A stretch of 29,150 nt of DNA from DAOWGG01 sp965369815 (GTDB taxonomy: Bacteria; Patescibacteriota; Gracilibacteria; UM-FILTER-43-11): NCBI GenBank assembly GCA_965369815.1, contig CBDUQS010000013.1:1-29150 (forward strand), read 5' to 3'. Shown here piece by piece: positions 6,032 through 15,343 of this stretch (positions are counted from its first letter, which is position 1; every line of letters begins with the position of its first letter). The notes beneath the pieces were generated by a model. It ran no database searches, was not told where the DNA came from, and saw only the letters and a list, made by a program, of their open reading frames with translations. Both the position numbers and the translations under genes were made by a program.

Positions 6032-7117
6032 TTATAAATTTGTAATTTTGATTTTTTGTTTTTTCCGTCCGAATACCATTGCCCCCGAAAGTCCGGCAGC
6101 AGAGAAGGCAAGCCAACCAACCAAAGGTCCGTTTTGAGGCTGCTGAGGAATCTGAGCCATTATTCGATTTAACAATCCTTCAAACGGATGAGTTGAGCTG
6201 AGTGGTTCTCCCACAATCACTCCGGCTTCCTCTGAATAATCACTTTCACGATTTAAATTGTCGTAAGCGGTTATTGCAAAATAATAAGTTCGATTACTCG
6301 TTAAATTATTAATTCGGTAACTCCCCACATCTCCCACGCTTCGTCGACGAGAGTATTGACCGCTGGTTTGACCATAATAAATATTGAAACCTGTACGATC
6401 TGAATCCATTTCAGCCTCCCATCTTAAATCCACATAACCGCCTGGGCCTGTATTCACTTTCAAATTCATTGGCCGAGCTAAATCTACTGAAAAACCTCCT
6501 CCGATTTCTGGAGTTGGAGTTGGTACTGGATTGGGTGTAAATATTGGTGTTGGGTCTGGAGTTTCTGCGGCTGGAGCTGATGCTCCTCCAGGATTTAATT
6601 GTAACTGAATTCCCTCAGGAGCTTTCGATAAAATATTTAATGGAAATCCTCCATCGATAATGTTCACACTCGTGTAACCCAACTCACTCACTTGGTAATC
6701 GTAAAAACTGATAGTGGTAGTTGATGCGTAAGGTGCTAATACTTTAAATTTAACACTTGCAACAACCGATTCAGCCTCTGCCACTCCGCCAGTAATATTA
6801 GAACGACCGATCTTAACACGTCCTTCAGAAGCGCTTATATTATCTTCTCCGGGAGCTGAAAGGGTGAATAGAGAATCATCTGTTTCAATGCTCAATGCCT
6901 CTAGCATCATCGGATCATAATCCAACCACGAACGAGCTGAAATCACCTTTTGAAACTCTGGGTTTTTGAGTATAACCTCAACAGACAGCTCTTCCCCTTG
7001 GGATGCGCTTGTTGACGAAGGGTTAAGTATAAATTCTGCTTCTCCTTGGGCAGATACCCAGGTATAGCTCGCTAAAAGCAGGGTAGCAACAATGATTTTA
7101 TTCAATAGTTTTTTCAT
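6032..7117 (-). CDS. Cohesin-like and fibronectin-III protein with C-terminal membrane anchor
   Basis: 361 residues. A signal peptide (1-23, ending VSAQ) is followed by a cohesin-like beta domain (about 28-165) with the typical WLDYDPMMLEAL strand and GRVKIGRSN. Next come a Pro/Thr/Ala linker (178-207), a fibronectin type III domain (about 214-303, ending before VIVGEPL), a spacer, and a terminal helix (331-350) followed by RKKQKIK, a stop-transfer signal. The protein should therefore be held on the outer face of the membrane and display the cohesin. The cohesin part is a clear paralogue of the one in the lipoprotein just upstream (TSVN, DG.P.NIL). In known systems cohesins bind dockerins; two dockerin proteins lie in the same run of genes. 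Confidence 0.8.
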   Translation of the reverse strand: MKKLLNKIIVATLLLASYTWVSAQGEAEFILNPSSTSASQGEELSVEVILKNPEFQKVISARSWLDYDPMMLEALSIETDDSLFTLSAPGEDNISASEGRVKIGRSNITGGVAEAESVVASVKFKVLAPYASTTTISFYDYQVSELGYTSVNIIDGGFPLNILSKAPEGIQLQLNPGGASAPAAETPDPTPIFTPNPVPTPTPEIGGGFSVDLARPMNLKVNTGPGGYVDLRWEAEMDSDRTGFNIYYGQTSGQYSRRRSVGDVGSYRINNLTSNRTYYFAITAYDNLNRESDYSEEAGVIVGEPLSSTHPFEGLLNRIMAQIPQQPQNGPLVGWLAFSAAGLSGAMVFGRKKQKIKITNL

Positions 7118-7144
7118 GATTTTTTGTTTATTTTCGTAAGTTGG

Positions 7145-7783
7145 CTATGAATTATCACCAACGGCGAAAGCAGGGCTTTCGGGTTTTATTAAAATATTAT
7201 AAGGCTCACCATCTACCAATGTATTTACGGACGTATGACCTGTTAAATCTTCTCGATAGTCGTAAATATCAACAACAGCAACTCCCTCTGTTTTTACTTT
7301 GAATGTTGCCACTGCAACGAAAATTTTAGTGTCTGTAATAACATCTGGATTTGATCGTCCGAGCATCATTAATCCGCTCTCATTATCGAATCCATTTTTA
7401 TAAGGAGCAGGCAACGTAAAAGCAGAATCAGAGGTTTTCATTTTAAGTCCTTCTATCAGCTCTGGATTGAAGCTCAACCAAGTTTGAACGGAAGTAATCG
7501 CCTTTTTGGCTGTATTTTCAAGATAAATTGAAACTTCAATCTGACCGTCTTTTTCTTCGGTTTCAAAAGTCATTTTTACTTCTTTTTTCACTTCCTCCGC
7601 TTTTGCAATCAATTCTTGTGTCCGCTGTGGGATACGAGGTTTTTTAACCTCCGCTTTCATTACCGATTCAGCAGCTGGTTTCATTGCTGTCTCATTATTT
7701 GATTCGATCAGCTGACAACCTGATAGAAAGCTAGAAAGGGTAAGGATTAGGGCCGCTGCGATGATAATATCTTTTGGTTTCAT
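7145..7783 (-). CDS. Cohesin-like lipoprotein
   Basis: 212 residues with a type II signal peptide and lipobox LSGC (Cys23). A short Ala/Glu/Lys linker leads to a cohesin-like domain (about 72-203). It aligns by eye with the 361-aa neighbour: TWLSFNPELIEGLKMKT against SWLDYDPMMLEALSIET, FTLPAP against FTLSAP, MLGRSN against KIGRSN, and HTSVNTLVDGEPYNIL against YTSVNIIDGGFPLNIL. Lipid anchoring makes it a possible membrane-surface receptor for a dockerin. It lies 24 bases after the 1337-aa gene and 27 bases before the 361-aa gene, so co-transcription is very likely. Confidence 0.8.
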   Translation of the reverse strand: MKPKDIIIAAALILTLSSFLSGCQLIESNNETAMKPAAESVMKAEVKKPRIPQRTQELIAKAEEVKKEVKMTFETEEKDGQIEVSIYLENTAKKAITSVQTWLSFNPELIEGLKMKTSDSAFTLPAPYKNGFDNESGLMMLGRSNPDVITDTKIFVAVATFKVKTEGVAVVDIYDYREDLTGHTSVNTLVDGEPYNILIKPESPAFAVGDNS

Positions 7784-7807
7784 AAATTTAATTTTGATTT
7801 CTGGTTA

Positions 7808-10800
7808 TTATTGAATGCTTCCTCCTGCAGGATTGGATGTATGAGGAACGGTTGAGTCTGGATTATCAATGATTGGACTTAACCCTTGGTTAAGACCCGC
7901 ATCACCTCCACCAAATACACTTCCATAAACGGATGAGAAGATTGTGAAGTCGATGAAATCAACTTTTCCATCCCCATTTAAGTCGGCTCCGTTTTGTGAC
8001 TGCGCCTGCTGAATCGCACGCATTCGGATTGCTTTGAATGTTTTACTGATTGGATTTTTAAGTTTCACACCAGCAGCAGAAGCAATGTCCTGAATCTGAA
8101 TTCGGTAACGGGCTCCTGATCGCTGTTGAGCAGTTTTGATCTCTAAAAGATTTCCAGACTCAAGGAAGTTCACTCCGTATACTGGTAAAACTCCTTCACC
8201 ATCAGCTTCAAAAACTTGAATGTCAAAGTCACCTGGGCGACCTTCTTGATTCGTACCTAGTTTTACACTAGATGGCTTTAAATCATTTTGGAATTCAACC
8301 TCAATAGTGTCGATATTCGTTGCAGATACATAATGAACAACAGGTTGTTTGTCGCTTTCTTCAAAGCCTGTGAAATATTGACGATTTGCACTCCCACTCA
8401 CCAAAGCAATTCCAGCCGCATCGGTTATTTGATTGCTCACGCTCAATACATATTCAACTCCTGATTCCTGAGAATTGGTTGTTAAGGTAACAACATTACC
8501 AGCTGCATTGATCGTCGCTCCGACCACATTTAATTTGTTATTTATATCACTCTGTTCTGTAATGGTAAATTCATCTCCACTGGATGAAACAGACAATGCT
8601 GATACTTCTTCATTAAACACCACCTCTATTTTTCCAGGGGCTACTGGCACAGCTCCCACAATTTCAGGTGGGTTTTTATCGGCTTCAAAGCCTTGGCTGT
8701 CACGAACGGAAACAGGCAGTGCTCCACGAGCGGTTTTGTACGCCGCATCTGTCGCAATTACTTCCACCATATAAGGTTCAGAACTAGCAGGTGTCGTGGT
8801 AGAAATGGTTACATCCGGAAGGATAAACCATTGCCCATCACGCCCCTCTTTATAGCTTGGTTCCATACATACAATGGTATTTGAATTGGTTGGGCAAGTG
8901 CCATCTCCAGCTTGTGGAGCAACAACAGAACCGCCAACCTGACCAAAATCAGGAGGTAACTCTGGGCCAACTTGACCCACGCCACTTAAATTCACAACCA
9001 CAGACTCTAAATCATTGTCATCGTCTCGAACAAATGCATACAATGTTACACGCGTTTGACCATCGTTGATGGCAATTTTCGGATTGGTGTATGATTTTTC
9101 ATCGAATACAATCGGAGAATCTCCAATAAAATCTTCGTAAGTCACTTCCATCTGTAAAATGACGCTACCCGTTCCTCCGCTTGAGTCGCTTGCAACTACC
9201 TCAATTTCATGAGCACCAAATGGTGCAGTGGTTGGAACCGTAACATCTTGCGATGAATACAAAGCACTATTAGCATTCTCGGATGCATTCGGATCTTTCA
9301 ATAGAGGTACAGGAGTTAGCCCAAGGGTTCCAAAATAGGCAGTTACCGTATCGATGTCAGAAACACCATTCGGGTCACTCACCATTACATGAATGGCAAA
9401 TGGGGTTCGGCCATCTTTTGGAATCGAATTTCGAGGCCCAAGATAGCTTCGTTCTGGATCAATAGTTGGACCTGTTAGAGAAGTGGACACATTCAATGCA
9501 AGATCTGTACTTACACTCTCTCCGGTGTCATCCGAAGCAGATACTGAAATGGTGTAATTTCCTTCTGCGGTTGTTATAGGAATGGTGAATTCTTCAGACT
9601 CAAACCATCCTGTCACCTGTTCATTGGCTTCTCCTGCGACATCGATTGATGACAAGGGAACAAACCCAACCCCTAAAGGGCCAAGATCTGCCACCACTGA
9701 AGTGATCGTTCCTGCTCCATCTGGATCAGATATTTTTGCTGAAATCTTCACTAGGGTTTCGCCGTCAGGTGCTACCGTTGTTGGGCTTACATAAATTTGA
9801 TCCATGGTAGGTGCTACACTTCCTAGAATGTCTCGTGTAACAACCACTTCAACCGTTCCGTTGGCCACCTCATCTCCTTTTCGTACCTGAACCGCCAACT
9901 GATAAGGATCTTCTTGAGTTGGTGTGATTTCAGCCACGGTTGTGGTGTATTTATAAAATTGTTGATACTGAGATTGAAGACCAAGATCTTTTTCCATTTC
10001 CTGCGCACGGTTTCCGCCGATTTGCTCTAAATCGATATTAACACTATCAATATTTCCAAGTGCTACCGGATCTTCAACCAATACCCAGAAAGTGATTTCA
10101 GTTTCACCATCCGGAGCAATTCGATTTGGAATCGCACGAGATTCTTCTGAAACAATACGCATTGGAGTTTCTGGATTACTAACAGCTAAAGCATTTTCAA
10201 GAGTCGCCGTTGCACCCGATTGACTCACTAATGTGATTCCATAAACTCCCTCAGCGAATCCAGCCGGAATATTAATACTTAATGCTCCTGCTGTTTGTTC
10301 TGTGATCTGCATTTGAGTAGTATCGATACGAGCGGTAGTAACGGTATCTAGGTTTTGACCTAAAATCACCACCACCTGACTCACCCCATTAGTTACCGTA
10401 CTTGGACTCACATTTTCCATGCTCATTGCTGGCACAGTCTTACCGAAGAAATCAAAAGATTTATTATTGGTGAGCAAGAGATCACCGGTACCGGCATCTT
10501 CCACTCCATTAAAGCGGATAAAGTAGTGCTCATCAGCAACTTGCTGAGCGGTGGTCAAATGGATTGTATCTCCATTTACTAATTCAACATCAGAAATCGT
10601 TAGATCATTTCCTGAATCCAATTCCTTAATTTCAATATTAATCGGAGTGACTGAAGATTCTTTTACACTTCCTGAAAGATTCAAAGTCACTTCTGTTGAA
10701 GAGCTTACAATTGGATCTGAATCTAAAACAACTGGGCTATACTCATCAGTTTCATTATTCGGATCAACATATCCATCGAAGGTGACACGAATGTAATCCG

Positions 10801-11821
10801 GATCTAAATATCCCTGAGTATTTCCCGTAATACTTCCTGGAATACTTCCGGCATTGATTCTTAATGTATATTCTCTGCCGGCTGTCTGGCCGTCAGTTTG
10901 TACAATCACAGTACTCTGATCATAATCTTCAATTCCATAGCCACTTGATATTTCACTTGGAGTTAATCCTCCAGGAACTCCACTAAATGCGTCATAATCA
11001 CTAGTTTGCCCTTCGTTCTGAAGTAGGTCAGAGAAACGAATTAATACTGTATTTGAACTAATCGCCTCCGCATTTAAAACACGAAGCTCTGACTGGCTGG
11101 TAACGTTCATTTTTTCAGCAGCAATAGTGGTGAACTGGTCACTAACCTCAAAGTCACTTCCATCTTTCTCAACCACTTCTACATCTTCTATTTGAAGATT
11201 AATCTCACTTCCAGGTGTTGCATCCACATCTACTACCAACTTCATCACGACTTGATCGTCAGCATTAAGGGTGGCAGGTGTGCTAGAGAAAAATGACACA
11301 ACTACCTCACCTGGAGTACTTGTATTTACACTCTTCAAATCCGCTGAACTAAATACGGATCCGTCTAATATAATTGAATTTTCATTAAAAATTAAAGCAT
11401 CTACTGGAGTGTATTTTAACTTGAAGCTCATACTCACCACATCTTCAGCGACTGGGCTATTCTTTGTCTTAATGGAAATCATTCCATTGTCCTGAGGATT
11501 TGTGTCGTAATTTGGAATATAAAGTTTTGTCACTGTCGGAACTGTATGCTGAACCGTCGACACGGTTATATCTGCCTTAAACAATTCAGGATTCTGATAC
11601 CCAAAGTAACCCAAAGCGCCCACCGCTAAAACCAAAGCAGCGAATGCTAAAACTTTCCATCCTTTTTTGGATTTTTCTTGCCCCGCATTTTCGGCGGGCT
11701 TTTCCTCGGACACTGCTTGAGCTGGCATTGCCTGCGGTTCGGCAGCTTGAGGTTCAGAATTCGAATTTCGAATTTCGAATTTCGAATTTTCTTCTATTGG
11801 TGTTTTGTTTTCGTTTTCCAT
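7808..11821 (-). CDS. Giant membrane-anchored surface protein: cohesin-like, Ig repeats, half dockerin
   Basis: 1337 residues. A disordered N-terminus includes KFEIRNSNSE, a translated TTCGAAA-type DNA repeat. One transmembrane helix follows (about 54-75), then YQNPELFKAD, shared with the 675-aa protein. Next come a cohesin-like domain (about 95-235), two SbsA-type Ig-like domains, an IPT/TIG-like domain (from VSPSTVTNG), four tandem Ig-like repeats marked by DG(E/R/Q)T and then DP-G with SVVADLGPLG-type strands, and two more SbsA-type domains. The C-terminus has one dockerin calcium loop (DLNGDGKVDFIDF, about 1280-1292) and a Pro/Ser tail; the usual second dockerin repeat is absent. It is probably a long extracellular fibre or adhesin. 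Confidence 0.82.
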   Translation of the reverse strand: MENENKTPIEENSKFEIRNSNSEPQAAEPQAMPAQAVSEEKPAENAGQEKSKKGWKVLAFAALVLAVGALGYFGYQNPELFKADITVSTVQHTVPTVTKLYIPNYDTNPQDNGMISIKTKNSPVAEDVVSMSFKLKYTPVDALIFNENSIILDGSVFSSADLKSVNTSTPGEVVVSFFSSTPATLNADDQVVMKLVVDVDATPGSEINLQIEDVEVVEKDGSDFEVSDQFTTIAAEKMNVTSQSELRVLNAEAISSNTVLIRFSDLLQNEGQTSDYDAFSGVPGGLTPSEISSGYGIEDYDQSTVIVQTDGQTAGREYTLRINAGSIPGSITGNTQGYLDPDYIRVTFDGYVDPNNETDEYSPVVLDSDPIVSSSTEVTLNLSGSVKESSVTPINIEIKELDSGNDLTISDVELVNGDTIHLTTAQQVADEHYFIRFNGVEDAGTGDLLLTNNKSFDFFGKTVPAMSMENVSPSTVTNGVSQVVVILGQNLDTVTTARIDTTQMQITEQTAGALSINIPAGFAEGVYGITLVSQSGATATLENALAVSNPETPMRIVSEESRAIPNRIAPDGETEITFWVLVEDPVALGNIDSVNIDLEQIGGNRAQEMEKDLGLQSQYQQFYKYTTTVAEITPTQEDPYQLAVQVRKGDEVANGTVEVVVTRDILGSVAPTMDQIYVSPTTVAPDGETLVKISAKISDPDGAGTITSVVADLGPLGVGFVPLSSIDVAGEANEQVTGWFESEEFTIPITTAEGNYTISVSASDDTGESVSTDLALNVSTSLTGPTIDPERSYLGPRNSIPKDGRTPFAIHVMVSDPNGVSDIDTVTAYFGTLGLTPVPLLKDPNASENANSALYSSQDVTVPTTAPFGAHEIEVVASDSSGGTGSVILQMEVTYEDFIGDSPIVFDEKSYTNPKIAINDGQTRVTLYAFVRDDDNDLESVVVNLSGVGQVGPELPPDFGQVGGSVVAPQAGDGTCPTNSNTIVCMEPSYKEGRDGQWFILPDVTISTTTPASSEPYMVEVIATDAAYKTARGALPVSVRDSQGFEADKNPPEIVGAVPVAPGKIEVVFNEEVSALSVSSSGDEFTITEQSDINNKLNVVGATINAAGNVVTLTTNSQESGVEYVLSVSNQITDAAGIALVSGSANRQYFTGFEESDKQPVVHYVSATNIDTIEVEFQNDLKPSSVKLGTNQEGRPGDFDIQVFEADGEGVLPVYGVNFLESGNLLEIKTAQQRSGARYRIQIQDIASAAGVKLKNPISKTFKAIRMRAIQQAQSQNGADLNGDGKVDFIDFTIFSSVYGSVFGGGDAGLNQGLSPIIDNPDSTVPHTSNPAGGSIQ
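11757..11790. repeat. In-frame TTCGAAA-type tandem repeat
   Basis: About four copies of a 7-base unit (GAATTTC on the plus strand) lie inside the 5' end of the 1337-aa gene and are translated as KFEIRNSNSE. The same style of repeat is intergenic at 26753-26790. The unit is 7 bases, so changes in copy number would shift the reading frame. Confidence 0.75.
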
Positions 11822-11842
11822 GGTTTTTAAATAATGGGTATT

Positions 11843-11859
11843 GGCCTGCCTAACGGCAG
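11843..11859. repeat. Short CCTGCC palindrome
   Basis: CTGCC (11846-11850) and GGCAG (11855-11859) flank TAAC in the 50-base gap between the 675-aa and 1337-aa genes. It looks like a reduced copy of the palindromes at 863-882 and 15355-15375. Confidence 0.4.
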
Positions 11860-11871
11860 ATAAATTTTTGG

Positions 11872-13899
11872 TTATTGATTTACTTGTTCAAATAAAGTAA
11901 CAACATCTAGCATTGTTACACTTCCGTTATTGTTCATATCAGCCCCTTGAATTTCTGATGCAGTTGGCGAATTATTTTCACCCGTTGCGATCTGAAAAGC
12001 CATGATCACATCGAGCATTGTTACGTTTCCATCGTTATTCACATCTCCGTTGGCAACGTTCCCGATCTCAACCGTTTTTACTACATTGCTTTGGTTATTG
12101 CTTGAATCTGTAATGGATAAAACAATTTTATAAGGCCCATCTGTTAAATTCGCATCCTGTGGAATTTCAACAGGGATGGAATAAACTTTGAAATACTGAC
12201 TCGCTGTCTCTCCTTCTGGAGTTTCAGATCCACTATCGGATACTGTCACTTCATTTGGGAAAGGAGTGGCTGTGAACCAAACTGCATTGCTGTCGGCATT
12301 GATTCCACTGTAAGTGTCATAAGTTGAACGAACCACTGAAGTCTGGATATCCTGAATATCAGCAATTTGGTCGACATCACTTACTTTTACTGTATATGTT
12401 ACACGTCCGCCTTTTACAATCGGACTAGACCCCACTCGACGCATGTATTCAATCGTTGGACCTCGTGGGACGTCAACAATAATATGATTACTGCTTAAAT
12501 TAGGACCTGAAGCTTTTTCTATTTCTGCATAAATACTTTCTTCACCTCCGTTCGCTTCCCCTTTTTTCAGTAGCCCTTTTGCTAACTCATTATATTCTAA
12601 TATATTGGTTTCTGGCATCATCTTTGCCTCTTCTGGCTTAAAATCCAGTTCCATCATACTCCCATCCGAAAATTTACCATATGCTTCCAGTTGATAAATT
12701 TGATCCGCTGGCAATGTAACAACATAGTCTTCAATACCTGGTACAATTTTTACTTCACCCGTTCCAGAAACAATGCCTTCCAATGAGTCATCTAAAGCCT
12801 CTAGCTTAAGTAAGCCAGGCGCCTCTGGATAACGAGCTACATTTGCATGAGCTTCCAATAGATCGGCCAAACCATCACTAGTATCTCCATCATTATCGGG
12901 ATCATTAATAATTGCATTAATACAAACTGAATCATCGCTACAATCTGGAAATTCTGTCGCATCGGGGGTTGGGATTGCTACACTGTTCCCTTCTATCGTA
13001 ATCGATTGACCAGCTGCCACAGATGAATTAAGCATTAAATAAGCTGTAGAATAGGCTTGAGTCTCATCTTCAATTGAGCCATCGGCCAAAGTTAGAATAA
13101 CAACCTTCATGTTTTCTGTGGCTGATTCGGTACAATCGGGGTAACCAGTGAAACCTGTTTTACAAGTATTACATCGTGCACCATCGTATTCAGGGTCGCA
13201 AACACACTGAATTCCATCGCAGTATCCATTTCCACTACAATCGCCTAACTGTTCGCATATATCTCCTTCTCCCAACGGTGCACCACTAATAACCGAAATA
13301 ACACCATTTCTGAATTCTGGACTGGTGATATACCCCCCTCCACCGGAAGACTGTGCACAAAAATAATAATAATATTGTGATGTAGCACAATAGGAATTAC
13401 TACCAAAAGTCGCTCCAATAGTTGTCTTTCCGCTTCTAAAATCTGGCAAAAGTTCCATCTCTAAACGAAAAAGAGTGTCCCCTGCAGTGACTCCTGTTAC
13501 TGCTGCCATTTGATCGGTTTGAAACTGAACACCAAAAGGCGATTTACCTGCATTACTCACAGAAACTGCTGATACCCCATGAAAATAATCACCAGATTCA
13601 GTATTGATACCATTTATACTGATTTTCGACACAGTATATTGAAAGAAAATACTGAAACTTTCGATATCATTCATATCCACTGCGGCTTTCACCTCTAATT
13701 CACCCACATCATTTTGATTGGCCGTGTAATCGTTAGGAATATAAAGTGTGTATCCTGCTGGAGTTGTTTCTGCACCTGTTGAAAGATCTGCTTTAAACAG
13801 TTCTGGGTTTTGATAGGCTGCAAAAGACAAGGCGGCAATACCAACAATTGTGATGGCCCAAATAATTAATTTATGATTTATCTTTTTTACTGTCTCCAT
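11872..13899 (-). CDS. Membrane-anchored cohesin-like, laminin-EGF and dockerin protein
   Basis: 675 residues. An N-terminal helix (about 11-28) runs into AYQNPELFKAD, the same post-helix motif as in the 1337-aa protein. A cohesin-like domain covers about 48-205. Residues 215-256 hold eight cysteines (C215, 221, 227, 232, 234, 243, 246, 256) in the pattern of a laminin-type EGF module, rare in bacteria. After an Asp-rich middle part and an Ig-like domain (about 485-612), a full type I dockerin (619-675) follows, with two calcium loops DVNNDGNVTMLDV and DMNNNGSVTMLDV. The gene starts one base after the stop of the YidC-like gene, which implies translational coupling. With both cohesin-like and dockerin modules it could self-associate. 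Confidence 0.83.
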   Translation of the reverse strand: METVKKINHKLIIWAITIVGIAALSFAAYQNPELFKADLSTGAETTPAGYTLYIPNDYTANQNDVGELEVKAAVDMNDIESFSIFFQYTVSKISINGINTESGDYFHGVSAVSVSNAGKSPFGVQFQTDQMAAVTGVTAGDTLFRLEMELLPDFRSGKTTIGATFGSNSYCATSQYYYYFCAQSSGGGGYITSPEFRNGVISVISGAPLGEGDICEQLGDCSGNGYCDGIQCVCDPEYDGARCNTCKTGFTGYPDCTESATENMKVVILTLADGSIEDETQAYSTAYLMLNSSVAAGQSITIEGNSVAIPTPDATEFPDCSDDSVCINAIINDPDNDGDTSDGLADLLEAHANVARYPEAPGLLKLEALDDSLEGIVSGTGEVKIVPGIEDYVVTLPADQIYQLEAYGKFSDGSMMELDFKPEEAKMMPETNILEYNELAKGLLKKGEANGGEESIYAEIEKASGPNLSSNHIIVDVPRGPTIEYMRRVGSSPIVKGGRVTYTVKVSDVDQIADIQDIQTSVVRSTYDTYSGINADSNAVWFTATPFPNEVTVSDSGSETPEGETASQYFKVYSIPVEIPQDANLTDGPYKIVLSITDSSNNQSNVVKTVEIGNVANGDVNNDGNVTMLDVIMAFQIATGENNSPTASEIQGADMNNNGSVTMLDVVTLFEQVNQ

Positions 13900-13900
13900 G

Positions 13901-15013
13901 TTATGAAAGGTTATGGTTAGTTTCTATTTGAACAATTGATGTTGGTTGAGTTTGTTTAACGTAAGCATTGGCATCCGTTCGTTCTTGAAAAGCACCAAAG
14001 AAACTGAGCGCCAACATTAAGCCAAGTGTCATTGAAAGTGCCTCCTCCAAAAGATTGAAATTGATATGTCGAACGATCGGTAGATGATTCCAAACTCTTG
14101 AAAAATAAGCAAATCGATTTGTGTGTGGACCTGCCTCACGTAGCATTTGAATCAATTCACGCTGAGCCATTGCCCCCCATTTCTTTGCATGCTGTTCCAC
14201 CACAATGTAACGGATGGTTGAGAAGGAAACGAGTGTGACAAAGTACACTGATAAGGCGACTGCAAATCTTCCAGCGAATATATAAACCACCACTGCACCC
14301 ACTACTGCGAAAACAAGTGCCATCGTAGTTTGTGCTGGGCTGATGTAGTCCTCTTTTTCTTTGTAATAAATTTTTGCCAGAGCATGAACAAAATAAACCA
14401 AGGCTGTCATAACCGGAAGAAACAAGCCTTGTGATTTGGAAAGTAAGCTAAAATTCAAAACACTCCATGACCCTGTTATCAGGCCAGGTGCTTTCACGAT
14501 CAAGCTCAATCCCCAGAATGTGAAGAAGAATAGTAAAACCTGAATGACAACCATCCATGCTCCACGATGATGAATTTTTTCATTCACGTCGTAAAGCTTG
14601 TGTAGTTCATCTTCTGTTTTGCTTACGGCTAATTCGCCTTTGTTGAATTTGTCGATTAGCTTTTTGTGAAACAAGTGAATCTTTTTCTGCTTCAGCTGAA
14701 TTCGAACACTTGGGTAAAGCAAAAGAAGCTCAACCAAAAGTGCCAATGTAACAATTCCAAGCATCACACTTTTCCCCATGAAAGTCATTAAGCTGTTGAA
14801 CACCACTGCAAATAATTTTGCTATTTGAGCCTTAAGCCCCGTGTAGATTAGAGGACTTGCTGCCGCTCCTCTTAACACACTATCGTTCACGGATGAGTCT
14901 GTCACTTCAGGTAAACTTCCCTGACGATATGCCAGATATAAACTGGCTGCAAAGAGGGTAAGTGTAACTAAAGCGAGGCTGAATTTTTTTGCTTTATGGG
15001 CAAGTGGTTTCAT
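13901..15013 (-). CDS. Divergent YidC/Oxa1-like membrane protein
   Basis: 370 residues with about six to seven helices. The order fits YidC/Oxa1. An N-terminal helix (11-29) is followed by a helix at 81-100 (VTLALLVELLLLYP), a charged cytoplasmic hairpin (104-150) ending KLYDVNEKIHHRGA, and a helix at 152-173 with VIQVLLFFF, like the KLY...P.LIQ.PIF segment of YidC. Further helices lie at 196-214 and 229-246, and FAVALSVYFVTLVSFSTIRYI resembles the YidC FPAGL.LYW..sN...I.Q helix. An extra C-terminal region with one more helix (about 323-342) is unusual. It heads the surface-gene run and may be a dedicated insertase for those proteins. This is by-eye similarity only; it could be another polytopic protein. 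Confidence 0.5.
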   Translation of the reverse strand: MKPLAHKAKKFSLALVTLTLFAASLYLAYRQGSLPEVTDSSVNDSVLRGAAASPLIYTGLKAQIAKLFAVVFNSLMTFMGKSVMLGIVTLALLVELLLLYPSVRIQLKQKKIHLFHKKLIDKFNKGELAVSKTEDELHKLYDVNEKIHHRGAWMVVIQVLLFFFTFWGLSLIVKAPGLITGSWSVLNFSLLSKSQGLFLPVMTALVYFVHALAKIYYKEKEDYISPAQTTMALVFAVVGAVVVYIFAGRFAVALSVYFVTLVSFSTIRYIVVEQHAKKWGAMAQRELIQMLREAGPHTNRFAYFSRVWNHLPIVRHINFNLLEEALSMTLGLMLALSFFGAFQERTDANAYVKQTQPTSIVQIETNHNLS

Positions 15014-15048
15014 TTATTTTTTTGTTTCTAAGTAAATCAAATCTCTAT

Positions 15049-15077
15049 ATTATACCAAATTGTTACAGAATCAGCAA
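15049..15077 (-). promoter_or_regulatory. Promoter of the YidC-like/surface-protein unit
   Basis: Read on the minus strand: -35 TTGCTG (15072-15077), 17-bp spacer, -10 TATAAT (15049-15054) extended to TGGTATAAT. A TGTAACAA site (15060-15067) sits in the spacer, where a bound regulator would act directly. The start codon is 36 bases downstream of the -10. Confidence 0.65.
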
Positions 15078-15343
15078 TTCTATGGTGTTGACAGTTTTAC
15101 TGTTTAATGGTGGTCAAAAAACATCCTGCAAAACCAAGGATTATTTTTGAGTTTTTATTAAACTGTTTTTTGATTGTTACATTTTGTTTTCAGGGATGAA
15201 TTATTTTAGATGTATTAAATTTGACAAATTAATTAAATATTTTTATCGATTTTTCACTTACTTAATCCAAAAATCAAAAATAACGAAAATAAGGATTTGT
15301 CGAATTTTTGAATAAAGAACATCGCCTTTTTAATACTCTTTTT

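Noticed and set aside
11644..11853. Frame on the plus strand containing NSNFEFRISNF
   Set aside because: This is the opposite-strand translation of the TTCGAAA-type repeat in the 5' end of the 1337-aa gene, a common false gene in CPR genomes.
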